Part shown: positions 35,700 to 57,756 of the stretch, piece by piece
Position numbering within the stretch: position 1 is the first letter of the stretch
Layout: every line of letters starts with the position of its first letter
Assembly (NCBI RefSeq): GCF_021917145.1
Contig: NC_061071.1
Coordinates: 5,558,470 to 5,622,469 of the forward strand
Reading direction: 5' to 3'
Source: Hypomesus transpacificus
Taxonomy: Eukaryota > Chordata > Actinopteri > Osmeriformes > Osmeridae
DNA: 64,000 nucleotides
Notes under the pieces: generated by a model
What the model saw: only the letters and a program-made list of their open reading frames with translations
Told to the model about the DNA's origin: nothing
The model's database searches: none
Position numbers and translations under genes: made by a program

Positions 35700-36305
35700 T
35701 TTGTTTGTGTGTGTGTGTGTGTGTGTCAACAGTGTGTGTGCGTGCAAGCCTGTGCGTGCATGTGTGTGTGTGTCCTAACCACTGTTATTAGGGAGTGTGA
35801 AACATCATAAAACCGGTCTTCTGACAACCAGACCAAATGTCAGGCTCTGGATTCAAGACACACACACACACACCTGACCAGGTGCCAGGCAGGCACAACA
35901 AGTAGACTGGAAGGAAGGAACAGATTTATTTGAGCAGATTTGTTTGAGTCTGTTAAAGCTATAACTGCCTCCTAAGTCTTTTCTGTGCCCATCTTGTGCT
36001 GCGGTACATGGGGGAGTGTGTGTGTGTGTGTGTGTTTCAGTGGCGTAAACGCCTCCCTACCTTCGCTCCTCCTGTCCTCCAACACTCCTCCTTCCTCCTC
36101 CAACTCCTCCTTCACTCCTCCTTCACTTCTCCAACCCCCTGCCCCACTCTTCCCAAAATCCTCCTCCAGCAGTCTCCTCCCATCTGCCCCTCCCACAGCC
36201 CCTCCCTAATCGCGTCTTCTGCCGGCAGGGGTAATGGCTAGCTCCATTCTGTGTCATCCAGCCTTCTAAGGCTCATCCAGCCTTCTCTCTGTCTGCTCCT
36301 CTCCT
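35700..36305. other. Spacer between ppef1 and the sushi/EGF gene
   Basis: Contains short (GT)n and (AC)n runs and a CCTCC-rich stretch just before the next gene. The promoter and 5' leader of the sushi/EGF gene should lie in the right part. No TATA box or exon could be singled out. Confidence 0.4.
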
Positions 36306-38022
36306 ATGCTTTCGTTCGGCATGGACTTCTTCTCCTCCATGGGGGCTCCTTTGGGTCTCCTGTCTCTGGTGACTCTCTTGTGGACTTTCACTCCAGGTAT
36401 TTTTCTGTGTGCAGACACTCAGTCATGCAGACGTGTGCATTTTGTCTTGTGGTCGTCAGACAAAATAACATTTGAGTTGCTTGTTTTGATATTTACATGT
36501 CTTGGCTTATTTATGTCTGTTTGTGGGCCTATTTAAGTGCGTGTGTATGTGTGTGTCTCCAGGGTGTGGTCAGGACTGTGGAGGCCTCAGACACCTCGAA
36601 AATGGACGGACGTTCTTCCGGTATGGAGGTCTGTATGTGGCGTATCGCTGCGATCGGGGCTTTAAGCTCCATGGTTACCACACCAACAGCTGTGTGTCTG
36701 GACACTGGAGCAGGGAGCCCCCTGTGTGTGTCGGTGAGTTCTGTGTGTGTGTGTGTGTGTGTGTGTGGGAGTGTGTGTGTCTGGGATTTGTGTCTGTCAC
36801 AATAGATACACTGAACATATTCTGTGTGTGGTAGTTGAAGTTAGGCTGTCCCCTCACAGCATCAGGTTGCCCCCACCCTGGCCCTCTCCTTCACGGGGTC
36901 TTCAGTGTCATTGAGAGAGGATCCTGGGTCATCTTTAGCTGTAACCTTGGTTACCGTCTCCACGGTCCCTCCCTGCTGTACTGTAAGGGGAGGAGCTGGA
37001 ATCAAAGCAACCCCGTCTGCAAAGGTACAAACATCTTCTTTCCCTTCTGTGTGTATGTGTTTCGTGTACGTTTGTGTGTGTGTGTATGTGTATCCCTCAT
37101 TGCAAAATGATATCCTAGAATCTATGCCTCTTGTTTACACAGCAGTCACCTATGTTCTATCTTTAGAAGAAAGGATATACAGTTTTACATTTGTTATTTT
37201 TTGAATCTCTTCATATTTTTGGTGTTTGTTTCCTAGAGTTTGACATGATGACAACCTGGAAGCACTCACCTGACCACAGACTCCAGACTGGATCCAACAT
37301 GGCTTCCAGGATGGCCCCTGGTCTCCTTGCTCCAGCTGCCCTGAAGGATCACCTGCGAACCCATCATGACATCATCACCAACACGGCCCCCAAGGAGGCT
37401 GTCCTTTACCCCCCCCAGCTGGGTCACAACCTGCCCAAACACATCCAGACAAAACTCCAGTGAGGTTTTCACCAAATAAAAATAAAAGTGATTTACTATA
37501 TGTTTTTTCTTTTCATTAATATATATTTCTGAAGTAATTATGTATTAGATAGATTCTAAATCCTGTAATCAATCTCACTCTCAGATTTAATGAAGGGTTT
37601 GGACCCAAAGTCCATCTGAAGGACATGTCTGGATCCCTCTACAAGGCTTTAGGTGAGGAGAGGATTCGAACCCAAGACCTCTCGTCCAGTCAGAAGGAGC
37701 TGAGATCTGAGCTCAGCAGAAATAAAGGGGACAGAGGGTCCAGCAAGGAGGTCTGGAATGGAACCAATGTTCTTCTGAGTGGAATGGAATACGAAGAGAA
37801 CCAAAAGGAGACATTGTCCTTCTCATCACCACAACCATCATCACCAGCATCACCACCACCACCAACATCACCACCACCATCATCACCAGTATCACCACCA
37901 CCATCATCACCAGCATCACCACCACCATCATCACCAGCATCACCAGCATCACCACCACCATCATCATCATCACCATTATCATCATCACCACCATCATCAT
38001 CATCACCATCGTCACCACCCCC

Positions 38023-38054
<32 letters not shown>

Positions 38055-38867
38055 CATCACCATCGTCACCATCATCACCATCATCACCATCATCATCATC
38101 ATCATCACCAACATCACACTCTTTAGCACTACTGTCATCATCGTCATCTTCTGCAGCATCATCATCACTACCAGCATCACCCTCATCAGCTCCATCATCA
38201 TCACCAGTTTCATCATCAACAGCATCACTGTCCAAATCGCCCTCTCGTACAGCTGTAGAACAGAGAGTCGTGGAGGGGATAAAACTGACCCCCTTTGAGG
38301 CCAGCACTTCCCCCCCTCCCTCTCCCAAATCTTCTTTCCCTCCCTTTCCCTCCGTTCCATCTCCATCTCCCCCTCCCAACTTCCCCTCCTTTTCTGTCTT
38401 CTCCTCTCCATCTCCTCAGACCCCCACCGCCTCCAATCAGGGGCAGACTCCCAAACCGACCAATGAGACTGTCCCCACTTCTGTTGTCCCTCCCCTTGCT
38501 TCGCCCACCTCCCAAGTTCTGCTCCTCACCTCAACAGAACACCACCTGCCAAACCTCCCCTCTCGTCCGCCCAAGCGGATGACCTCTCACAGGCAACCCA
38601 TCTGCCCCTATCCCCCTGTGCCCAACCACGGAACCTTCTACTTCTGCAACGTGGCTCATCCCAGACCAGGGGAGTACAGGCACTACGTCCAGTACGCCTG
38701 CTACCCTGGTTACACCCTGGCCCACGGGGACGCACACAGCTACTGCCAGCAGGGGGCGAAGTGGAGCGGAGTTACTCCTGTCTGTCTGGGTGAGGAACTG
38801 TGTGTTTATATCTGTTTTGTTTCTCTCTTTTTTCTTTTTTTCTTTCTTTCTATCTTTCTTTCTTTCT

Positions 38868-38926
<59 letters not shown>

Positions 38927-41900
38927 TTTCTCTGTCTCTCTGAGTACCTCTGCCCTTCGTTCTCCTCTTCTTCACTGTCCCTCCACCACTCCATCCCAGT
39001 CTCTCCCTCTCTCTCCTGCTCTGCCCTGTTCCCAGGGTGTGATTCCCCCCATGGTTTGGACCCTGTACCTGCTGTAGAGAAGGAGATGTTTCTAGAAGGG
39101 TTTAATGGGGACAACAGGGTGTCTGGTTTTTTCATCATCTACCCCTGTGAGGTTAGAGCAGAGAGGACTGGGTAACACATCATCTCTCTCCCTGTGTCTG
39201 GGCTGATGTTTGTGCCAGCCGACATACACCTCAGTGTACATCATGAATAATAGTACAAGTATAGTAGTTCATACAGGATCTAAGAATGAAGCTGTGCTGA
39301 TATAAAGGGTTGTTTTCAGCAGTATCACAGTGGCATCACATTCATATACATTATGATATGTTCTTTTCCATTTTATAATATGGGCAATGCCATCTGATGT
39401 GATAGGTGTAAATCCTGCACATTTGTTACATATGTTTTCCAAGACTACATCTTTTCTGGTTATCTATTTTGGAGGCTTTCTCTGTAATTCAAGGGGGAGC
39501 CAATTGACCACTCCCCTCATATTGCATTATTTGGTGTTGCTCCGCTGGATGTTCCTCTGCTAACCAGGCAACTAATACTGTTCAAGTAGAAAAACACTTC
39601 CACCCACTAATTCTGGTGATTTTTGAATATGACTCGTTTTTATTTTTTCGGTGCAGGTCTGAAGGGTGGGTGGTCAGGGCAGGTTTAGGTCCTGGGTGCA
39701 GTTTGTACTTTGTATACTGTGAAAATCTTTCATTAAAAGACCGTGATTAAACTGACCCCTGACCCTACATGTGTCCCTCTCTCCCCAGCAGTGACCCCCT
39801 GCCTGATGAACAACGGCGGCTGTTCCCAGATGTGTTCGTCCCACCCCCTGCTCCAGCGCCATGCTCAGTGTCTCTGCAGGCCAGGCTTCACTTTGCTGGA
39901 GGACCAGCGAACCTGCAGAGGTCAGAGGTCACGGACCCTATGGTTAAACCTAGCCCAGATCCCAGCCCTAGTCCCAACCCTGGCCCTAGCCCTGACTCGA
40001 GCTCCGGTCCTAATCCTAGCCCGGTCACAGATGTAGCACTCTAGACCTTCCAGCTGCCTCACGTTCTCTAGACCCTCGCTTTCCTTGCTCCTTGCTAACA
40101 GTCCTCACAGTCAATCACATCTTCTCAGCTTTCACTCCCCCCTCCCCCCTCCAACCCCCAGGTCGTAACATTCCTCTCCTGGAACATCTTCCATGTAGCT
40201 GATCACAGACCACTCAGAGACACCAGTCCTCCATGCCCTTTAGTAGAGGCTGCAAAGTAGACATAGTTAATACTAGGGGTACTTGTGTTCCAGGCAGCCT
40301 ATCATTACCGTCAGCTCAGTCAAGCAGCCTGCAGCAGCAGTATAACTCATATGGCTGTTCTCTGACCCTGGACAGACAGATGATATCCAGCCAGACTTCT
40401 GAGGAAACATTAAACAGACAACTTCAACTTAGGTACTGAGCTAAAAAGAGGGAAAACTACAACCAGGAGGAATCGTTTGATTTCGTTTTGTTTCTATCAA
40501 AAAAGGAGGTATGTAGATGCAAGGGTGCCGCTTGGTTTCTGGACCCCAAATCACACCGGAAAGTATGGCAGTCTGACCTTGGCCAGGGCAGTTAGAATCC
40601 TCCTAAATCCTCCCCCCCCCCCCCCCCTGTGAGGTCGCCTGTGGGTAGACGAGACAAGTTCAAGGTGAGAAACATCACGCGACAGATAAATAAACATGGG
40701 CCAGCTCTTCGGGAGTCTCTGCAGGAAGTCTGGTCTTTCGGCAGGAAGAACGCCCTGCTCTCTCGGGTGACATCAACACAGACAGCTTCTAGCTTCATCC
40801 TGAGAAGTTTTCCACCCATTACAGCTCCCTCTACAAAACAGATGTTTTCTGACTGTCAGCCCTCCTCTGTCTCCCCTTAAGGAAGGAAGAGGGGAGAAGG
40901 GAAGGAAGGAAGGAGGAGAGGAGGGGAAGGGAAGGGAGGAGAAGGAATCTGCTCCTTTCATTTCCAGGCTTGGCTGAAAAGTTTGACTATACTGCTTATT
41001 TGTGTGTGTGTGTTTGTATGTGTGTGTGTGTGTGTTTGTATGTGTGTGTGCAGATATAAATGAGTGTGAGGAGAGCCCGCGGCGGTGCCAGCAGGTGTGT
41101 GTCAACACCCTGGGTTCCTCCAGGTGCAGCTGCTCTCCTGGGTTCCAGCTGGCCGCAGATGGGACCTCCTGCAGAGGTCAAGTCTTCCTCTCCTACCCTC
41201 CTCCTCTCCCTCCATCCTCCTCTCTCAGCCCACCCCTCCTCCTCCTCCTTGAAGTTCTCCCTGTATCCCACCATCCTTCTCTCTCTCTCTTTCTCTCTCT
41301 CTCTCTCGGGTTTCTCTCTTTCCCTCCAGCTTCCTCCTCTCTTGCTTTCTTAGACCCCCCCCCCCCCTGCTCTACCCTCCTCCTCTCCAGGCTCTGGGGA
41401 CAGACGTTTCAATCATCCAGTCATCCACTCCTTCCCTCTCCAGATGTGGACGAATGTCTGCTTCCCATGGGTGTGACCAGCTGTGTGTTTGGCTGTGCCA
41501 ACACGCCAGGAAGCTTTCTCTGCCAGTGTCCACCTGGGTACACCATGAATGCCACCCAACGACACTGCCAAGGTCAGGAAATCCATGACTGTCTGACTGA
41601 CTGAACAGTGGGCGGATTGATTGGCTGGCAGACTGGTGATTGACATGTGCGTCTCCAGACCTGGACGAGTGCTCGGGCCATCCGGGAGGCGGGCCCTGTG
41701 CGGGGCAGTGCCACAACTCCCCAGGGTCCTACCGCTGCTCCTGCCCCCATGGGCACGCCCTGGCGGGGGACGGGCGTGGCTGCATCGCCCGGTGCCCACC
41801 GGGCTTCCGCTCACACACCTCCACCCCGACGCCACCGAACGGGAGGAGAGACGGGTGCGTAGGTAGGACTGACAGATGTGCCTCGATCGTAAGGATCCTG

Positions 41901-42631
41901 GTTGTCCCCGTTTATCCTCATCATAACCAAAACCATGTCGATTTTGATCGCGGGTGTTTTTATCATCGGTGTTGAGTTGATCTTCATTGGACCTGATTTG
42001 TACACCGACACATTTGACCAAAGGTTATTTTAGTGCCCATGGACACCTAAGAGGATCGATGCTCTCGTCCTGTTTGTCTCCCTCTCTCCGTCAGACGTAG
42101 ACGAGTGTGTGGAGGTGATCGACGGGCGGAGGGGCGGGTGTGAGTGGAGGTGTGTGAACCTCCCCGGGTCCTATCACTGTATCTGCCCCAGAGGATACAC
42201 ACTACACGCAGTCCACTGCAGGGGTGAGCAGCAGCTTTGATAACTCTCTTTCTCTTTTTCTCTCTCTCTTTTTCTCTTTCTCTCTCCCTCCCTCTTTCTT
42301 TCTCTCTGCTCCTCCCCCCCTCCCTCCCTCTCCTTATCTCTCTCTCTCTCTCCCACACACACACACAATATCTTTAATTCGCTCATGTCACAGTACATCA
42401 GCGTCGGTGAACAAGATCTGGTGTATGCGCCAAAGGGACTTTCTACAACCTTCCTCTCCCCCCCCCCCCCCCCTCCTCCTCGCAGATGTTAACGAGTGTG
42501 CCCGTAGCAACGGGGGCTGCTCTCACCTGTGTGTGAACCATCGGGGGGGCCACAGGTGCGCCTGCCCCCCCTCACATCGCCTCTCCCCCTTCAGCAACAA
42601 GAAGTGCCTGCCCACGAACACGCGGTCCTAA
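36306..42631 (+). CDS. Secreted sushi (CCP) and EGF multidomain protein
   Basis: Thirteen exons join in phase to 959 codons: 36306-36396, 36563-36733, 36860-37024, 37237-37459, 37585-38789, 39036-39171, 39657-39682, 39789-39920, 41054-41176, 41444-41572, 41659-41862, 42095-42223, 42486-42631. Order: signal peptide (about 1-30, LGLLSLVTLLW), sushi 1 (31-88), sushi 2 (88-143), a unique linker, a very large exon with a Ser/Pro low-complexity block (about 297-430), sushi 3 (about 560-619), a unique segment, then six EGF modules (673-959). EGF 2-6 mostly open with the calcium-binding D-x-[DN]-E-C (DINEC, DVDEC, DLDEC, DVDEC, DVNEC). Sushi and EGF exons are phase 1-1, as usual for shuffled modules. 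The 26-nt exon 7 is supported only by phase and splice consensus. No fibulin C-terminal domain, membrane helix or CUB domain follows the last EGF. A role in matrix or complement-like binding is inference. I cannot name an orthologue. Confidence 0.84.
37826..38226 (+). repeat. Coding (ATC/ACC)n trinucleotide array in the sushi/EGF gene
   Basis: About 400 bp of CATCAC, CACCAT and CATCAT triplets inside exon 5, read as Ser/Pro in the gene's frame. Because there are almost no stops in this composition, other frames read as His-rich (plus strand) and as Asp- or Met/Val-rich (minus strand). Those are by-products, not genes. Confidence 0.92.
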
Positions 42632-43117
42632 CGCGTGTGCGGTTGTGTTTGTGTGTGTAGTGTTTGTCAAGGACAACTCAGGACACTTCATTAGTGTGGT
42701 AGTATGAATGAAGTACTCCCTTTTAATGAGCGATACTGGTTTAAACGTTAAAGAATATGCAAGATTATGCATAGAAAGAACACAAAGGTTTTCAACCTTG
42801 AACATGACACAACTTTGAGTGTAAAATAATCGACAGGTTTAAAACCTCCAATAATGCAGGTTTTCAACCTGGGAGAATTTCATTTTAAAACTTGAAACGG
42901 ACAGGTTTTAGACCTGAAACAATACCCAAGTTCGACCAAAGTGCAGAATGATTAAGAATGAACCATCATAAAAATGTATCACGGACAAACAAACAGGTAC
43001 AAGATAAACACCTTATTCCTCATGTTCCTGATCACTCTAATGGTCCACAGAATACAATAATAACTTTCTATATATTAATATATTTAGTGTATGATAAAGA
43101 CAACTCTTTTGTAACAA

Positions 43118-43123
43118 AATAAA
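43118..43123 (+). terminator. Polyadenylation signal of the sushi/EGF gene
   Basis: AATAAA about 487 bp downstream of the stop at 42631, after an AT-rich 3' untranslated stretch. Confidence 0.6.
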
Positions 43124-43761
43124 GGTCTAAAACTGTATTCTTGCCTCCAGGTTTTCCCTTCTTATAATCCACAGGGATGAACCACTTTCTCGACTCACGG
43201 AAATAGAACCTCTGTCATCAAACAGACTCTCCTATCTCGCAGTCATGGCACTACATCTGAAAAACAGCTCAGGATTGTCTCTACCATGTCAATGATGGAT
43301 GTGACACTATAACATATAGGAAAACAGACTATTAACAGCTACAAAGACCACTTTAACGATTAAAAACAGATCCAGTTACGCGAAGCTCTATCATAGACTG
43401 ATGTCTTCCACATCACAGGCACAATGTAGGTGTTAGACTATAACCAACTCCAGATGGCTGAATGGGACCCAGTTAGATTAAGGAATATATTAGGAAAATG
43501 TATAAGTATATGACACTGCTGGTATTAAATTGCAATAGAATTGAACATACCATAACCAAATGTACGTATATCAATCTCACATAACATGCATGGTCTGAAA
43601 GTCATGAATACACAGACTTGACATGCTTCTTACTGAGATGCAATAGTAAGAGTGACATGACAAGAAACTAACCTGCATGCCCCAGACATCAGACCATCTA
43701 ACACGCACACTTGAATACATGCAGAAATGATGCAGACAGGAAACCGAAACAGGTCCAGGAA

Positions 43762-43941
43762 TCAATGACTAAGTGCCTTTTCTTTTTTTTTGTGGTTCAT
43801 GTTGTTTTAATTTGTAACTTGTATAACTGCATGCTCTTATGGGTCTTCCCTTTTGGCACTTTTTTACAATTTTGTAAAGCTCTCTCTTGGAAGTCGCTTT
43901 GGATAAAAGCGTCTGCTAAATGCATAAATGTAAATGTAATA
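43762..43941 (+). repeat. L2-type LINE/SINE 3' tail
   Basis: Ends with TCGCTTTGGATAAAAGCGTC then TGCTAAATGCATAAATG, the 3' hairpin-and-tail signature shared by fish L2 LINEs and their SINEs. The left border is uncertain. Confidence 0.6.
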
Positions 43942-44121
43942 AGTAGCTATGCATGTTAGATGTCTGTAGCAAACCAGACAGGAATGACATGTTAAGATTG
44001 AAGGTCAATGATGCGTCTCAGTACAGAACACCCTGACACGCCTGACCTAACGTTCACCATCAAATAACAGCTCGAGTCACAGTTGCAAAGTTGAAACAGA
44101 GACGTGAGCAGAGATGAACCA

Positions 44122-44180
44122 TTACATTTACATTTACATTTATTCATTTAGCAGACGCTTTTATCCAAAGCGACCGAACC
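44122..44180 (-). repeat. L2-type SINE tail fragment
   Basis: ACATTTACATTTATTCATTT then AGCAGACGCTTTTATCC is the inverse of the tail at 43893-43941. On the minus strand it supplies an AATAAA that could serve phka2, about 395 bases after its stop. Confidence 0.65.
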
Positions 44181-44267
44181 AAGTCCCTTACAAAGTCTAC
44201 AGTATGCTGTAATTATGTCTTTCCCTCCTGTCCCTTCACCCAATTCAAACAAACCCATACTAGTTTC

Positions 44268-44356
44268 CTTCCTTCCCTCCTTCCTTCCTTCCTTCCTTCC
44301 TTCCTTCCTTCCTTCCTTCCTTCCTTCCTTCCTTCCTTCCTTCCTTCCTTCCTTCA
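44268..44356 (+). repeat. (TTCC)n microsatellite in the phka2 3' region
   Basis: Nearly pure TTCC tetramers, continuing into CTCC and ATCC variants up to about 44420. Confidence 0.93.
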
Positions 44357-44538
44357 CTCCCTCCCTCCCTCCCTCCCTCCATCCCTCCATCCCTCCATCC
44401 TTCCATCCTTCCATCCTTCCCCTCCTCCCCCCCACCTGCCTCTCTACACTGAGCACCAGATATCTACATCCTATGGAAATGTTCCCCAGACAGGTATCCC
44501 TGTCCCAGGTGGAGTGAGGTATATCACCCCGCTCTGCT

Positions 44539-56021
<11,483 letters not shown>

Positions 56022-57060
56022 CGTCTTAGCGGCTGGTTTCCTGGGAAGCAACCTGAACAGTAGTGCACTTAAGAGTCTGTACATCTGTCACACCAGCTAC
56101 GCTTTTCAATAACAGCAACATGGGAGTTGCTTAATTCTACATTCCACTGTACACATACTGTAGCTAGTAGCAAGCCTATCTCGATGTTTTTTTAAAACAT
56201 AGCCTACCGGTTGGGAATCCATCATTTCAACTGCAATCGGCTAATGCTACTGTAGATTGGCTAGCAAGTAACATCCCAGTTTAGAGCTTCGTCCCAGCTG
56301 AGCTAAACCAGCCGCTGAGCACTACCCCTGCAAATCCGGGTTGCTTGAAGGCTCGTATTGTTGTTTTGCACTTGCAGAGTGACAGTGAGATGTGATACAA
56401 ACTACCGTTGAAGGTCTTCCATTGCGGAAGTGATGATAGCGCTCTGGCGCGGTCCAATAGCGATATTACCACATAACTGCCATTTAGTATTCCAGAAAAC
56501 AAATGGTTGCATGTCTATTACAGTACAGTACGTAACACATACCAGAATGTCCTACAACATCTGGTAGTATTTTGAAGCATGCTTTTTTTTAGTTATTATG
56601 ATTGATAAGGGGTAAATGTAGCCGCATTTTGAAGCATGCTTTTTTAGTTATTCTGATTGATAAGGGGTCAATGTAGCCGATGCATGCTTCATTGTAACAT
56701 TGCCGAATTTGTAGGCCTACTAAGGGCACTAAACGTATAAGAACACTCAAAATAATATCGTTTGTTTTGCTCTGTGTCTGTCCATTATTATGACAAGCAA
56801 CGAACAAACTTGAACTGGAATCTACTTTCTTTTTGTTTGTTAGTTTTTAGCTCCTTAAACAATTCGGAAATGTTGTTGACTGTGTTTCTTGTTTCTGCCA
56901 TCGCCAAGACTCCCATTGACATTCTCCCCTCGCCGTAAATAAAGGATGGAGTAACGGAATTTCTCCGCCTATCAGAGTCCCTGACAGTAAACCTTTCGAC
57001 CAATGGCAAAACAACTAACTACATCATTCGTTCCCCTCACCACGTACACTAGTGTGCGAC
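56022..57060. promoter_or_regulatory. Intergenic region between the divergent phka2 and ap1s2 genes
   Basis: About 1 kb separates the phka2 ATG (minus) and the ap1s2 first exon (plus), so their promoters share this interval. It includes a tandem duplication of about 56 bp at 56570-56684 (GAAGCATGCTTTTTTAGTTA units). No TATA box was singled out. Confidence 0.4.
56570..56684. repeat. Two-copy tandem duplication (about 56-57 bp)
   Basis: The unit TTTTGAAGCATGC, then TTTTTTAGTTATT, then TGATTGATAAGGGGT occurs twice in a row with few differences, between phka2 and ap1s2. Confidence 0.85.
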
Positions 57061-57756
57061 GAAAGGACGTGTTAAAACAGAAAAACATTCTAAATTGGAT
57101 ATAAACAACCACTATTCCAGTGTGTGGATTCGCAGAAAATCTACAAGGTAAGATTCCCGAAGCATTGTTTGAATAGTAATAAATCGGTCAATGTCAGACT
57201 GCAAAGAAAAGCGCTGTATGCGCTGGCGATGATGTGCCCGAGCCATTATTGAAAGTGTTTGCATCCTGTGTTTAGACTCTACCCAAGATTCGATGTATTC
57301 TCACATCAAGATGAAACTGTTGCGAAAAATATGAAGACACTGCTTCCTGAGGCAGTTTCAACATTATTGCATTCAATGAATTAAACATGTTAGCGGCCGC
57401 GCAGATGTGAAGGTTGATTGTAGATTACAGGACGGCAATCAAACAACCGTGAAGTTTGTAACTGGAACAGGTGATTCGTATGCGAACATGCGAACTTCGT
57501 ACACCAGTCATTGTTGGATTAAGAAACGGGTATAACCCCACCCACGTCCTTCTGCATCTCTGCCTGTCTCTTATTCGCTTACTCTTCCTCGCTTACTTTC
57601 TCCACACCCATCGTGGATGGGCTTCCTCCTTCCTATCACATCTCTGGCTTTCTGTTCCTCATTTCTTTACTTCTCACATCCTCTCCCTCTCCTACATTCA
57701 TCCTCTCTCATTCTCTCCTATCCCTCTCCCCATCCCTCCACCATCATCGCTCCCAG

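Noticed and set aside
35354..35791. 145-codon frame after ppef1 unit 4
   Set aside because: It starts in the duplicated 3' untranslated segment and ends in a GT repeat; the same start in units 1-3 stops sooner and there is no supporting similarity.
37779..38126. His-rich plus-strand frame and Asp-rich or Met/Val-rich minus-strand frames over the trinucleotide array
   Set aside because: All are by-products of a repeat without stop codons; only the Ser/Pro frame joins to the sushi exons through splice sites in phase.
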